A program made the translations under genes and the position numbers. The notes below the pieces were generated by a model, which saw nothing but the letters and a program-made list of their open reading frames with translations, did not search any database and was not told where the DNA came from. DNA of 64,000 nucleotides from Salvelinus alpinus (lineage: Eukaryota; Chordata; Actinopteri; Salmoniformes; Salmonidae), in contig NC_092115.1 in the NCBI RefSeq assembly GCF_045679555.1, positions 39,751,728 to 39,815,727 of the forward strand, written 5' to 3'. Positions 11,567 through 42,829 of this stretch are shown here, piece by piece; position 1 is the stretch's first letter, and every line of letters starts with the position of its first letter.

Positions 11567-13682
11567 GTGCTCGCGTTCCTGTGGGTGTATATGAACAGAT
11601 TTTAATTAAAATGTTGCTAAAACACTGTCAGTTCTACTTCAGTATTAACATGTTCACGGCTACTTGGTGAGTGATATCACATTGTGGTGACTCATGGTGG
11701 TAGAGATGGCTGGCGCCTATCCATCAAAAGTGAAACATTTTCTGGTCATGATTAACCATATTTTTGTAAAACCTTAACAAAACGGGTGTCCCTGTCTTTT
11801 TCAAGATGTGGCCGATTTTTAAACTGCCAGATTTGTTTTTATGAAGAAATAATTAAAAAAAACTTTTTTTGATATTTGTTGTTTCTAAATGGCTGCTCTG
11901 TAATTTGATATGCGTCAATCTGTATGTTCATAGGCATCAACTTGAGCGTATGCTGCGCATGTTCACTGAGTTGCAAACCAAATGGATGGGTCTAGCTCAT
12001 TGATTTGTAGATCTGATGCACTTTCTACCTCAGATTTTGAGCCCAGTGAGTGTTGCGAATGAGGTATGTACTACCCGCAAATGACCACAGGGAGTAGCAA
12101 GAGCTATAAACCATACTGTTTGCCGGAAGAACTTAACCCTAGCCGTAACCATAAGTCTAGGGTTTAGTAATAATATTATGCTAGTTAATAGGGATAGGTG
12201 TCCTGTTAATTGGACAGTTATAAATCATGCACCGCGTTATGCAGATTTGAGAGAAACCACAAATGTCAGTATAGATGTGTCTTACATTGGCTGGAAGCTT
12301 AAATTCTTGTTAATATAACTGCACTGTACAATTTACAGTAGCTATCATGGTGAAAAAATTCCATGCAATTGTTTGAGGAGCTCCTAACGACGAAACACTT
12401 TTTCCCCAATGCGATAGGTTTGATAACTTCACCTCTGAAGGTGAAATATGTATTTACATTCTGAAATCTTGCTCTGATTTATCATCCAAAGGGTCCCAGA
12501 GATAACATGAAGTGTCGTTTTGTTAGATAAAATCCTTTTTCATATCCTAAAAAGGTCCATATAGCAAGCACGATCGATTTTGTATTTCCACTCGTTCAAT
12601 TTGCAAGGACTCTGTGAAAATCTCACCCTAAACATTGTTTCAACGAGTCAAATCACGTTCATCTCTATTCCTCAGAGATCCTAGAAGGTAACAAGACTTC
12701 ACTATTTCATTAGGGGTGTAGTATATCCTATAGGACACCATATTTGGTCCGAGAGCAACGCCTTCATGGCACGCCGATGACGCGGGCGGTCATCACTTGA
12801 AGGACTGTATCTTTGTCAAATAAGCACCAATCGGGGTCAAACAAAGCTAGCTAGATAGCCAATGAGCTGGGTTTTATGGGAGTATCTGGAAACCCTGTCT
12901 CGGTCGCAAAATGTAGGTGCTAACCTTTTGCGACAGCATGCCTTTTCCTTTTGGACACAACGTAGAAGAATATTCAGAGTTATGAAAACTGGTTGTTTTG
13001 CAAATGTTGAACTTAAAATATGGATACTAATACTTGGAAAGCTAAACCAAGTCCAAGTATACAGATTTGATGAAATTCTTGCAGAAAAATTGAATATGAA
13101 TGCGAATGTCCCCTTCACGATTTGCCCAAATGTACTTGGGGACTTCTCACTAAAAGTGTTCTTGTTCACAAATTTTTCAAGTTATCAATCTGAAACTTTG
13201 CACATACACTGCTGCCATCTTGTGGACACTATCGGAATTACGACCAGTGATGGCTAGAACTGGGACATTTCTCTTGCATTTCAAAGATGGTGGTAGAATT
13301 TATTTTTTATTTTCTTCTACCAGATCTATTGTGTAATTCTCCTACATTCAATTCACATTTCCACAAACTTCAAAGTGTTTCCTTTCAAATGGTACCAAGA
13401 ATATGCATATCCTTGCTTCAAGGCCTGAGCTACAGGCAGTTGGATTTGGGTATGTCATTTAGGCGAAAATTGGGGGGGAAAAGGGGTCTATCCCTAAGAA
13501 GTACCAGTAGTAAATGTTATTTTATCAACCTATAAGTATTAGCTTTTTTAAGTGATTTGTTATTGTATGGTATTTATTATTGCAAGTGAAAACAGTTGAT
13601 AAACGAGCCACATTTTTTATTTTTTATGTGGTTTGAACTGGGTGTGACCAAGTAACCTCGATGAAACTCCAGCAATTGGCGT
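11567..13682. repeat. Dispersed salmonid repeat, non-coding
   Basis: No gene. From about 12440 to 13530 the text (for example AGGGTCCCAGAGATAACATG near 12500, TGCTGCCATCTTGTGGACAC near 13207) is familiar to me as a long interspersed repeat of salmonid genomes; no terminal repeats were found. A related piece (ATATGCATATCCT...GCAGGCAGTT) appears at about 49281-49325. Open frames here carry no known domain. Confidence 0.5.
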
Positions 13683-14118
13683 AGGATAGGTGGGGCAGGG
13701 GCCTTCCGAGGGGCGCATCAGTACAGACCCAGGTTCAATCCCAGGCTGTGACACAACCGGCCGTGAACGGAAGTCCCATAGGGCGGAGCACAATTGGCCC
13801 AGCGTCGTCCGGGTTAGGGGAGGGTTTGGCCGGGGGGGGCTTTACTTGGCTCATTGTGCTCTAGCGACTCTTTGTGGCGGGCCGGGTGCCTGCAGGCTGA
13901 CTTCGGTAGTCAGTTGAACAGTGTTTCCTCCGACACATTGGTGCAGCTGGCTTCCGGGTTAAGCGGGCGGGTGTTAAGACGCGCGGTTTGGCAGGTCATG
14001 TTTTGGAGGACGAAGGACCAGACCTTCGCCTCTCCTGAGCCAGTTGGGGAGTTGTAGTGATGACAAAAGATCAAAAAAGGGGGTAAAGTCAATAAAAATA
14101 AAGGATAAGTGGGGCAGG
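13683..14118 (+). mobile_element. tRNA-derived SINE with target-site duplication
   Basis: The insertion is 13700-14101, flanked by direct repeats AGGATAGGTGGGGCAGG (13683-13699) and AGGATAAGTGGGGCAGG (14102-14118), 16 of 17 identical. The body has a B-box-like GGTTCAATCCC (13731-13741), then the salmonid SINE core (GAAGTCCCATAGGGCGG, AGCGTCGTCCGGGTTAG), then a longer 3' body (CAGCTGGCTTCCGGGTTAAG) ending in an A-rich tail. The core matches the HpaI-type SINE; the long 3' part marks it as another subfamily, which I cannot name safely. Confidence 0.85.
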
Positions 14119-14271
14119 TTTGAGACTGATCTCAAATAATATGACAAATATACTTTATTTCTAAGTTGCCTCCAGTGTCTTTACGGTCTGCTGTAAATTA
14201 ATAGCTTTTAATTGCTAAATATTTCCAATAGATGGCAGCATAAGGCCACGAGGCATCAGTTATAAGCTACA

Positions 14272-14702
14272 GTTGAGGCCGGTTGGACGTACTACCAAGT
14301 TCTCTAAAACGACGTTGGAGGCAGCTTATGGTATTGAAACTAACATTACATTCTCTGGCAACCGCTCTGGTGGACATTTCTGCAGTCAGCATGCCAATTG
14401 CATGCTCCCTTAACTTGAGACATCTGTGCTATTGTGTTGTGACACAACTGCACATTTTAGTGGCCTTTTATTGTCCCCAGCACAAGGTGCACCTGTGTAA
14501 TGACCATGCTCTTTAATCAACTTCTTGATATCCCACACCTGTCAGGTGGAGGAGAAATGGAGAGGAGAAAGGATGCTCACTAACAGGGATATAAACAAAT
14601 GTGTGCACAAAATGAGAGAAACAAGCTTTTTGTTCATATGGAACATTTCTGGGATTTCAGCTCATGAAACAAGGGACCAACACTTACATGTTGCATTTGT
14701 TT
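14272..14702 (-). mobile_element. Tc1-like terminal fragment, family 3
   Basis: Inverted end of the family whose near-complete copy lies at 55975-57358. It shares GGCCGGTTGGACGTACT, AATTGCATGCTCCCTTAACT and CCACACCTGTCAGGTGGA (reverse complement of that copy). Only one end with the start of the transposase gene remains; it is non-coding now. Confidence 0.8.
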
Positions 14703-31673
<16,971 letters not shown>

Positions 31674-32058
31674 ATGCTAGTTCTGAATCCCAAATGGACC
31701 CCTAGACACTACAACCCCCTCTAGGCACTACAATTTAAGTTGTTGGCTAGGCGTAAGCAATATGGGGAAGATTTCACCTAGCCTATCAGAGGGTAATGTG
31801 GATCTATAAGTATATTGCTTATGGTATACCTATCCGACCCTTTTAGATCTACAGTGCCTAAAGGAATGGACTAGGGTTTGGTTTGGAATTTAGTGGATGT
31901 CTGACCATTCCTCCCCCCATTCCTTCTATTCCTCCACTGTACGAGTGAGGGATGGGACTGTACAGTGCGCAGTGGCGCTTGCCTAAATGGAAACCTGGTG
32001 AAACCAAACCAAGGATACAAATGTGTAAATCATAATAAAGATGAATAGAAATTGTACT
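31674..32058 (+). other. eef2 3' untranslated region
   Basis: From the TAA at 31671-31673 to just past the poly(A) signal AATAAA at 32034-32039. The cleavage site at about 32055 is estimated from the usual 10-25 nt spacing. Confidence 0.75.
32034..32039 (+). promoter_or_regulatory. eef2 poly(A) signal
   Basis: AATAAA, 361 nt after the stop codon; the only canonical hexamer I saw in the first 400 nt. Confidence 0.8.
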
Positions 32059-33639
32059 TGGGGTGGACTTCTGTTCATATGCGGTTGAATTTTAATAAAA
32101 AATATTACTGGTCAGTTGATTTGACTTGTAGAACAGTGATTCTCAGATGGTGGATCAGGACAGCGAGAGATTAAGTTAAATGCTAGCATAAATTGTATAA
32201 TTTTGAACGCATGATAAAGAAAGCAGCCCAAGACAGATTGTGTTGACAGCTTTGGTACTGTTTCGGGACCAAAAAGGATTAAAAGGGACAGCCCGCAGTT
32301 GCTACATCCATTTCTGTACCCATATTCTTCAAGCTAAACTTATAAATGCCTCGTGAGCTTAGTTCAACTGCTGTACCCCATCAGAACCACAAGTTTGTTT
32401 ACTCCCAATGGTTGTAAAAAGTTCATGTAAACAACCATGTTGAGGTTATATAGTTTAACTTTAGTTTTCGTATCCTGGATGGTCAGTCCTTGCATCCATA
32501 GCGGTCTATGAATGAGTGGTTACATTTCTTCAGCCCCATCCCTATGCTTTTTACTGAAACCAGCACAAAACGTCTTGTTTCTACTGCTGATTGAAGCTTT
32601 AACTAGGTTAAGGTCTGGATTCAATCAGTATCGTGTTAGAGCCGCACTAAAATGTTAATTTCAGATTGAGCCGCCATATGCAGCATTAACTGAACGCGGT
32701 CTCCGCGACCAAAAGAACATTGCCTTTAATTGTCAATCGCGTTATAAAGCACATCTTCAATGCTAGGTCTTAAATAGGGTCCGTGCTATGTGGGCTACCT
32801 TGGGACGTCCCTACCGCGTATTGTTGATGATTCGTTACTAGAGAAATGAGACCAAGTCAAGACGCTGGACAGGGTGGATCGGTATATAGTAAGACAGTTT
32901 ATTCGGATGTAAAGATATCTGAGCAAAGCGTGCTGCACGGCCCCGTTCGTCTAGTTCTTAGGGAACTATCGGAAGAAGAGACCCGAAACATATTGCGCAG
33001 TTCAAGTTATACAGTAAATGACGTAGGTAGATTCTTGTAGTTCGTGCTCCTGACTGGTCGCTGTAAGTGGAGGCCCGTTCCCTCCACGCTGGTGCCCATG
33101 CCTCATTGGTTCCTGGCACTGTTCTTTGTTCCTGGAAACCCAGCCTAAAGCAAGGGTGTGTGTGTGCGTGCTTGTATAATGGCATGCCTCCCTTATCAGT
33201 GGTAATAAAAGGTCTGAGTCAGCCATCCTCCCCTGCGTGGGGGAGTGAGGTTTGTATCTGTTACGGGCAGATGGTGTTTAAATGTGGGGGTGTAGCAAGA
33301 TATTTGCAACAAAGTCTGCTGTAATAAGGAAGGCATTATAACAGTATTATAGCTATGTGTTAAGGTCAATGAAGACAGCATTTCTTACAGTATGAAATTT
33401 TAAAACGTTGAAAGGGTTAAATTGAGGGTATGGACGTCCTAAGGATTCCAGATATCACTAACCGATTTGAATGACGCTCTACCGCGCTAAAGTACAAAAT
33501 GGCAGATATAGAAATAATGACAAGAGAAAGACTTCATTTGAATGGGGAGATTTATAGCCTCAGTCTGAGGTGTTACAATAGAACCTTCACGCATTCGAGT
33601 GTTTGAACTTGTAACGCGGCTGCATAGGATATGCAGTCT
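32059..33639. other. Intergenic DNA between eef2 and btbd2
   Basis: No gene. At about 32620-32760 there is text of a dispersed salmonid repeat (GGATTCAATCAGTATCG, GAGCCGCCATATGCAGC). Open frames near 32846-33320 have no recognisable domain. Confidence 0.5.
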
Positions 33640-34590
33640 GGTGTGGATTCGTTGCATCTGATGAGTGTGCGATAGGTAACTTGCTGTCTAGACCTGGGCG
33701 CGCCATCCACGCATGTTGATTTTGTCCATCCACACCAGGACAAACTGGTTGAAATATCACAACGAACTCTGAACCAACTATATTCATTTGTTGCTAGCTA
33801 ATTTGTCCTGGGATAAACATTGGGTTATTTTACCTGATATGTACAACGTCCTCTACTCCGACAATTAATCCACCGATTAATGGGCAGATTTAGTTCCAAA
33901 TATTGTCTTCACGTGGCGGTTGGCAACCAACTAAGGTGCATTACCGCCACCGACTGGAGTGTGGACCTCAGTTCATCTTTCAATCACACACGTGGGTTTA
34001 TGCTCTTAAAAACCAATGATGGGAGAGGCGGGACTTGCAGCGCATCACAAATGGAACAAAGTTATATTGAATACACCATACCCAAACCGGCTGCGCGCGT
34101 GCGCACGTTGCAATATTCAAAACAAACTCTAAACCAGTTATATTAATTTGGAACAAAGTTATATTGAATACACCATACCCAAACCGGCTGCGCGCATGCG
34201 CACGTTGCAATATTCAAAACAAACTCTAAACCAGTTATATTAATTTGGGGACAGGTCGAAAATTATTAAACATTTGTCAATTTAGCTAGGGATATAAACG
34301 TTTTATTTTACCTCAAATGCACAAGGTCCTCTACTTCGACAATTAATCCAAACATAAAACGGTCAACCGAATCGTTTCTAGTCATCTCTTCTCCTTCCAG
34401 GCTTTTTCTTCTTTGGACTTTATATTGCGATTGGCAACTAACTTGCATAAGTGTTACAACCACGTGGGTATCTGCTTCTATAAACCAATGAGATGGGAGA
34501 GGCAGGACGCAATCAGCTCACAAATAGAACTGACTTCTATTTTATCACTTGGCAACACAGAGTGAATAATTGAATAACATGTCTAAATGT
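33640..34590 (+). repeat. Two copies of a dispersed repeat in tandem
   Basis: A unit of roughly 450 bp occurs twice, diverged. Shared landmarks: GACAATTAATCCA (33860 and 34341), ACGTGGGT, AACCAATGA.GGGAGAGGC.GGAC (about 34012 and 34482), ATATTAATTTG. I recognise it as a common salmonid interspersed repeat. At the junction a 97-bp segment is duplicated exactly except for one base (34053-34149 and 34150-34246). Confidence 0.7.
34053..34246 (+). repeat. 97-bp perfect tandem duplication
   Basis: Units 34053-34149 and 34150-34246 both begin GGAACAAAGTTATATTGAA; the only difference seen is GCGCGCGTGCGC against GCGCGCATGCGC. A recent slippage or unequal-exchange event. Confidence 0.92.
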
Positions 34591-36317
34591 ATTTTGCGAC
34601 ACGAGTGGTGTAGTCAGTAAGTACATTTATTTTCCAATGCTCGCGGATGTCGGCTAGTGCGGATCTGATCGAATCTAGCCCTAGGTTAACGCAAAAATAA
34701 TTTAATGGCTAGAGTTGTTACAAAGCCTTACCAAGCGCTGAACATCCTGTAGCCTTGTCTTCCACCTGATACAAACTGAATTAACATAGGAATAATTAAA
34801 GGGACAATCCCACAAACTAACATTTTAATCCATTGTGAATTCAAACTACATTAATGTTAAATGCCAGTATAATATACAACCCACAAACTTATTTTGTGAA
34901 AGGAAATAATTTTTCCAGCTGGACATTTCAAGACAAGGCTGTTAAAATGGATTTACACTAGCTCTTATTCATGTTTAAACAGGCAGAACAAACAAATCCA
35001 AAAGCTCTGATTTAGTGCTGAATATCCTGGGAGAAGACATTTCGATCTGATGGTTGAAATGCTGTCTTAATAAAATATTAGGTAGTGGAGGGCAGATATT
35101 TCCCCAAGTTTCGTTAAGTGTAACTCAGAGAGAGTACTCATCTTTATCTGTGCCATTATAGCCTCAATGGCGCTGCCCATGCTATCTCCCTTTTGAAGTA
35201 GTCAATATTACTCTTCACAATTGGCTGATCCCTCCTGATGATCCAGTTGGACATGACTCCAACATAGTCACCAGGAGGGATCAGCCAATGAAGTTGGAAG
35301 TCCAACCCAGTTGACTACATTAAAATTGTGGAAGCCCTCAATGGCACTGCCCATGTTAATACAGCTTTTTGGCCACTAGTCTATGGTGTAACTCCAGACT
35401 GTCACATGGCCCTGTGCTGTGACTCCCAATTGAAGCAGGGAGAGACTGGGTTCTTTCCATCACAACTCCAGTGTGGAATGGACAAAAAGGCCCAATCCCA
35501 TTCCAGTCTCTTATTTCCTTCCGTGGTACAGATCTGAAGAGATAGGAAAAGTATAAGCTTGTGATTGCCCCCACCAGCCCTTCAATAGGCTGAGTAAACT
35601 TCCACACATTTATCCAGTCCATTCATATTTGTACTCCCTGAAGAGCTAGAGCAAAGGAATAGCGACTGGAGTAGTCTGAAGTATGGTGGGTCACTGATCA
35701 GAGCTGGAGCCTATTTGAACAAACCCTTCTGAGTGGTAGTGTAACAGTCTGTACATACATTAGAGCCCCTGGATACATCTCAATCTTTCGCATGCTTTAG
35801 GATACAGGCAGACAGAGGTTGGTACTTAAATGCATGTCAAGCTTTCCTCCTTTTCCCATGTAAATACTTCTGACAAGTTTAAGACTCTTCCACCAGTCCA
35901 TTCTGGGGCTTAACCCCAGGACTCTGGAAGCACAGTCCTCCCTTTCTCTCCCTCAGCAGACAAGACGTATGTCATAGTAACAGTAAAAACAAGCCGACTC
36001 AGAATTAACTCCCCCTCAACATCAAACAGACTCCTCTCCACGTTCGGTAGGTAATGGAAGGGGGGAGTTGAGAGAAAGAAAAATACCATGTTTGAATAGT
36101 TGACAAATGCCTTCTCGCCCCCTCCCTCCGACAGGTCTGAGTGCGTGAAAGCAATGTTTCCCTGTACATTTAACAATCACCTACGATCAGAGATACTGTA
36201 CATCACCAAGGAAGGTCCACAGGGTGAAGATAGGCATTTGATACATATTCAAACAGGGCCAGAGTCTCAGCAGTCCTGTGATCCCCGAGCCCCCTGAGGT
36301 CATAAGGTCAGAGGGGA
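34591..36317. other. Intergenic DNA and btbd2 3' side
   Basis: Should include the btbd2 3' UTR just below 36318; I could not fix a minus-strand poly(A) signal. A hairpin lies at 35221-35288, and CTCAATGGC.CTGCCCATG is directly repeated at 35164 and 35337. Confidence 0.45.
35221..35288. repeat. Inverted repeat (hairpin)
   Basis: TTGGCTGATCCCTCCTG (35221-35237) is the exact reverse complement of 35272-35288, with a 34-bp loop. Looser matching outside (GTAGTCAA at 35197, TTGACTAC at 35312) suggests an eroded foldback element. Confidence 0.85.
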
Positions 36318-39650
<3,333 letters not shown>

Positions 39651-39714
39651 CTTGAATCTGATAGATTGTGGGAGTTGCGTGACGTAGACATAAACAAAAC
39701 GGTCATAACTCTTA
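39651..39714 (-). promoter_or_regulatory. btbd2: btbd2 upstream region
   Basis: Directly upstream of the ATG, and continuous with the CpG-rich exon 1 (about 39240-39650). A CRE-like TGACGT is present at 39680-39685. No TATA box seen; transcription start not determined. A transposon-derived repeat begins at 39715, so the unique upstream segment is very short. Confidence 0.4.
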
Positions 39715-39995
39715 CCCAGTGGTGTAAAGTATAGTAAAAAAAAAAAACGTTACTATTTATATTTTTGACAACTTTTACTTCACTTATGTTACATTCCTAA
39801 AGGGAGTAATGATGTACTTTTTACTCTATACATTTTACTTGACACCCAAAAGTACTCGTTACATTTTGAATGCTTAGCAGGACAGGGAAATAGTCAAATT
39901 CACGCACTTATCAACAGAACATCTCTTGCCATCCATAATGCCTCTGATCTGACGGGCTCACTAAACACACATGCTTTGTTTGTAAATTAAGTCAA
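39715..39995 (-). repeat. Dispersed non-autonomous repeat, minus orientation
   Basis: Contains GACACCCAAAAGTACTCGTTAC and TTTTGAATGCTTAGCAGGAC, which recur in the opposite orientation at about 41950-42040. It is a truncated copy of the element at 41583-42097, starting only about 65 bp upstream of the btbd2 ATG. Confidence 0.75.
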
Positions 39996-40820
39996 TGTTG
40001 GAGTGTGCCCCTTGCTTTCCGTACATTTTTAAAACAAGAAAATGGTGCCATCTGGTTTGCTTAATATAAGGAATGAACATATATAAAGGGGTGAACAAAA
40101 AACTGACCCTAGATGAACCATTATCTGGCATTATCCACAACAGCATTCCTTCATTGACAGGTTTTGCCAATGTAGCCCCGCTGTGCCTGCCAGTAGCGAA
40201 GGCCGGGACAGAGCTATATACTGAGGAAGGAAGGATGGAGGGGATGTAATAATGTCATATTTGGTAGTTAAAATCCCAATGTCATACGGTACCGTCTTCA
40301 TTAAATTACCTTGTTTAGGAAATTCAAAAATTCTCAGATTTGCAGACAGCTAATTTCGTTTTGGTAGTGGTACACTGAATAATTATAGTTAACGTTAGAT
40401 GGCTAAACTTTGATCAGCATGGACATCCGAAAATGGCTGGGAACTGCCAAGACCAGAAAAACGGAGGACCACCATGTCGAGACTGATGCCGAGCTCACCG
40501 AGAAGCCTGCTAGCATGACAACTGAGGTTGAAAAGCCTAGCAAATGCAACTAGACCAAGACGAGCCATGGTTAGCACCAGCAGCACGAGTGTAACATAAC
40601 AACAAGCACCTCCGTTACCCCAGCCACTAGCACCTGACGAGGAGCCAGCACAGGTTTGTCTTGACCCGAGACCAGAAAGTTCATAATTGACTTGCAGCCT
40701 GTAAGTTTAAATAGTGGATAGGCATAGGGAGATTGATGGGGAAATTATATGATGGCATTTTATAAACCTTGAATGAAAGGAACAGCATTCCAAAATATAC
40801 ACACACCCAAGACATTAGGT
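39996..40820. other. Non-coding stretch
   Basis: No gene or named repeat. Open frames here have no recognisable domain. Confidence 0.4.
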
Positions 40821-41565
40821 ACGTTTCCATCCAATTTGCGACAGATTTTCATGCAAATATTCTCAAATCTGCATAAAACAATATGCGCATTTTCGCACCA
40901 GAGATGTTTAGAGAAAACTTACTTTTTGCGCATAAAAGGCTGTGTGTGATGACGTAGTGCATATAAAAACTACTTTTGCCGTTACCATGTACTGAAAAAA
41001 TATTTCATGGGACTCCATCGCATTTTCAGCTCTACTGATGGTTTTGTCACTAACTGTTTTGGCACATGCGCTCTAGCCAACAGCTCGCACATACAGTGGG
41101 GTTTGGCTATCTACATTATGCAATTATTATGGATAAGAGTGATATTTCTATTTGTCAAACGGCAGCCAAGCATCGATCATCATGTCACCAGAATAAGACC
41201 CTCAGTATTTATTGGAAAAGAGTATCAAACTCACCATCCTGTGAAGTTCATCATCATTTATTTAATCTGTAGCCTAATAAACTGCATGCTTTCCCGAGTC
41301 CTAGAGGGAGGACAACACAACACATCATCGCGTGACTCCAAGTTTACTTTGACATGATAGTTACTATATCAATATTTGCGCATTAAGGAGTTTCCACCGC
41401 AATTTCTCGCGTAACTAATTACATTTGTGTTGCATAATTCATTTAAACAAATTGTCTGTAGGGATTTATAAAATTGTACCGCCATTTCATGTTTCCATCA
41501 ACCTGATCGTGACTTTTTTCATGCGTCAGGTAATTCATCTGCATGAAATGGTTGGATGGGAACGT
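40821..41565. mobile_element. Candidate non-autonomous element with inverted ends
   Basis: ACGTTTCCATCCAATTTGCG at 40821 pairs imperfectly with the complement of GGTTGGATGGGAACGT (41550-41565). Interior AT-rich, no transposase. No clear target duplication, so superfamily is open. Confidence 0.5.
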
Positions 41566-41582
41566 GGTTAGTGTAAATGAAC

Positions 41583-42097
41583 CAGTGGTGGAAAAGTGCC
41601 CAACTGTCATACTTAAGTAAAAGTAAAGATTCCTTCATGGAAAATGACTCAAGTAAAAGTGAAAGTCACCTAGTAAAATTCTACTTGAGTAAAAGTCAAA
41701 AAAAGTATTTGGTTACTTAAGTATCAAAAGTAAATGTAATTGCTAAAGTATAGTTAAGTATCAAAAGTAAAAGTATAAATAATTTCACATTTCTTAACAA
41801 ACAGCACGATTTTAAAAAACATTTACGGATAGCCAGGGGCACACACCAACACTCAGACATAATTTACAAACAAAGCATTTGTGTTTAGTGAGTCCGCCAG
41901 ATTAGATGCAGTAGGGATGACCAGGGATTTTTTCTTTAAATGTGTGAATTAGACCATTTTCCTGTCCTGCTAAGCATTCAAAATGTAACTAGTACTTTTG
42001 GGTGTCAGGGAAAATGTATGGAGTAGAAAGTACATTATTTTCTTTATGAATGTAGTGGAGTAAAAGTTGTCAAAAATATAAATAGTAAAGTAAACTA
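41583..42097 (+). repeat. Dispersed non-autonomous repeat, plus orientation
   Basis: Begins CAGTGGTGGAAAAGTGCCC and is rich in AAGTAAAAGT motifs, a very common teleost repeat. It ends at the 5' end of the LINE (42098). It forms an inverted pair with 39715-39995. Confidence 0.75.
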
Positions 42098-42101
42098 CTT
42101 C

Positions 42102-42116
42102 GCCAAGATGGCGTAG
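42102..42116 (+). promoter_or_regulatory. YY1-like site at the LINE 5' end
   Basis: CGCCAAGATGGCGTA contains the core AAGATGGC. Mammalian L1 carries a YY1 site with this core at its very 5' end, where it sets the start of transcription. Position and sequence match; function here is inference. Confidence 0.4.
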
Positions 42117-42829
42117 CAGTCGGACGTGTGTTTGTCTTGTCCAGTCTTGTCCCAAGTAAATAGTCGTTTTCGTCTGGGTTTTTTTCATATTTATTTTTAA
42201 TGTCACTTTTCACCTACGATCTAAATATACTTTCCTGCAAAATGCCTCACCCAATGTGGTACGGATCTGCTATTTCTATACGTTATAACTGGAACCTCCA
42301 ACAGAAGCTACCCAGCTAACTAGCTACTAGCTAGTAGTTACTGTTAGCCACGGCTAGCGGTCTTCACCTTTAGCTTGGTCAATACCTGCCAGTCTGCACA
42401 GTGCGATATCAACCCAGAGCATATCGGACTGCTTTTCTCCACCACGTCACCGGATTCCTGCCGCAAGCTCTGGGCCATTACACCGGATCATCGCAGCTAG
42501 CTAGCTGCTACTGCTGGCTAACGCCTCTGTCCCGAAGCAAGCACAAGTTAGCATTGAGCTAGCCTCGAGCTAGGCCCATCTCGCGGCTAGCCGAAGAGGT
42601 ATACCCGCTAATTCGCGGGGCTACAATACCTCTTTTGCCAATTGGCCTGGACCCTTTATTACCGACACGGAGCCCCGCCGATCCATCACGACTGGTCTGC
42701 CGACGTAATCGTCTGATGTGGTTTCAACAGGTTTCATCTGCTAGCTCCGGCCCGATAGCTTTCCCGAACGCCGTACCTCCCGCTCGCCTAGCATAGTAGC
42801 GACTACCGAACGGCTCCCTGACACACCTA

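Noticed and set aside
12345..12360. ATGGTGAAAA as a possible eef2 exon 1 (ATG followed by GT)
   Set aside because: The donor is weak, there is no GC-rich or pyrimidine-rich leader before it, and it lies close to repeat DNA.
32846..33040. Open frame downstream of eef2 (MRPSQDAGQGGS...)
   Set aside because: No homologue recognised, no neighbouring exons, and the region is repeat-like.
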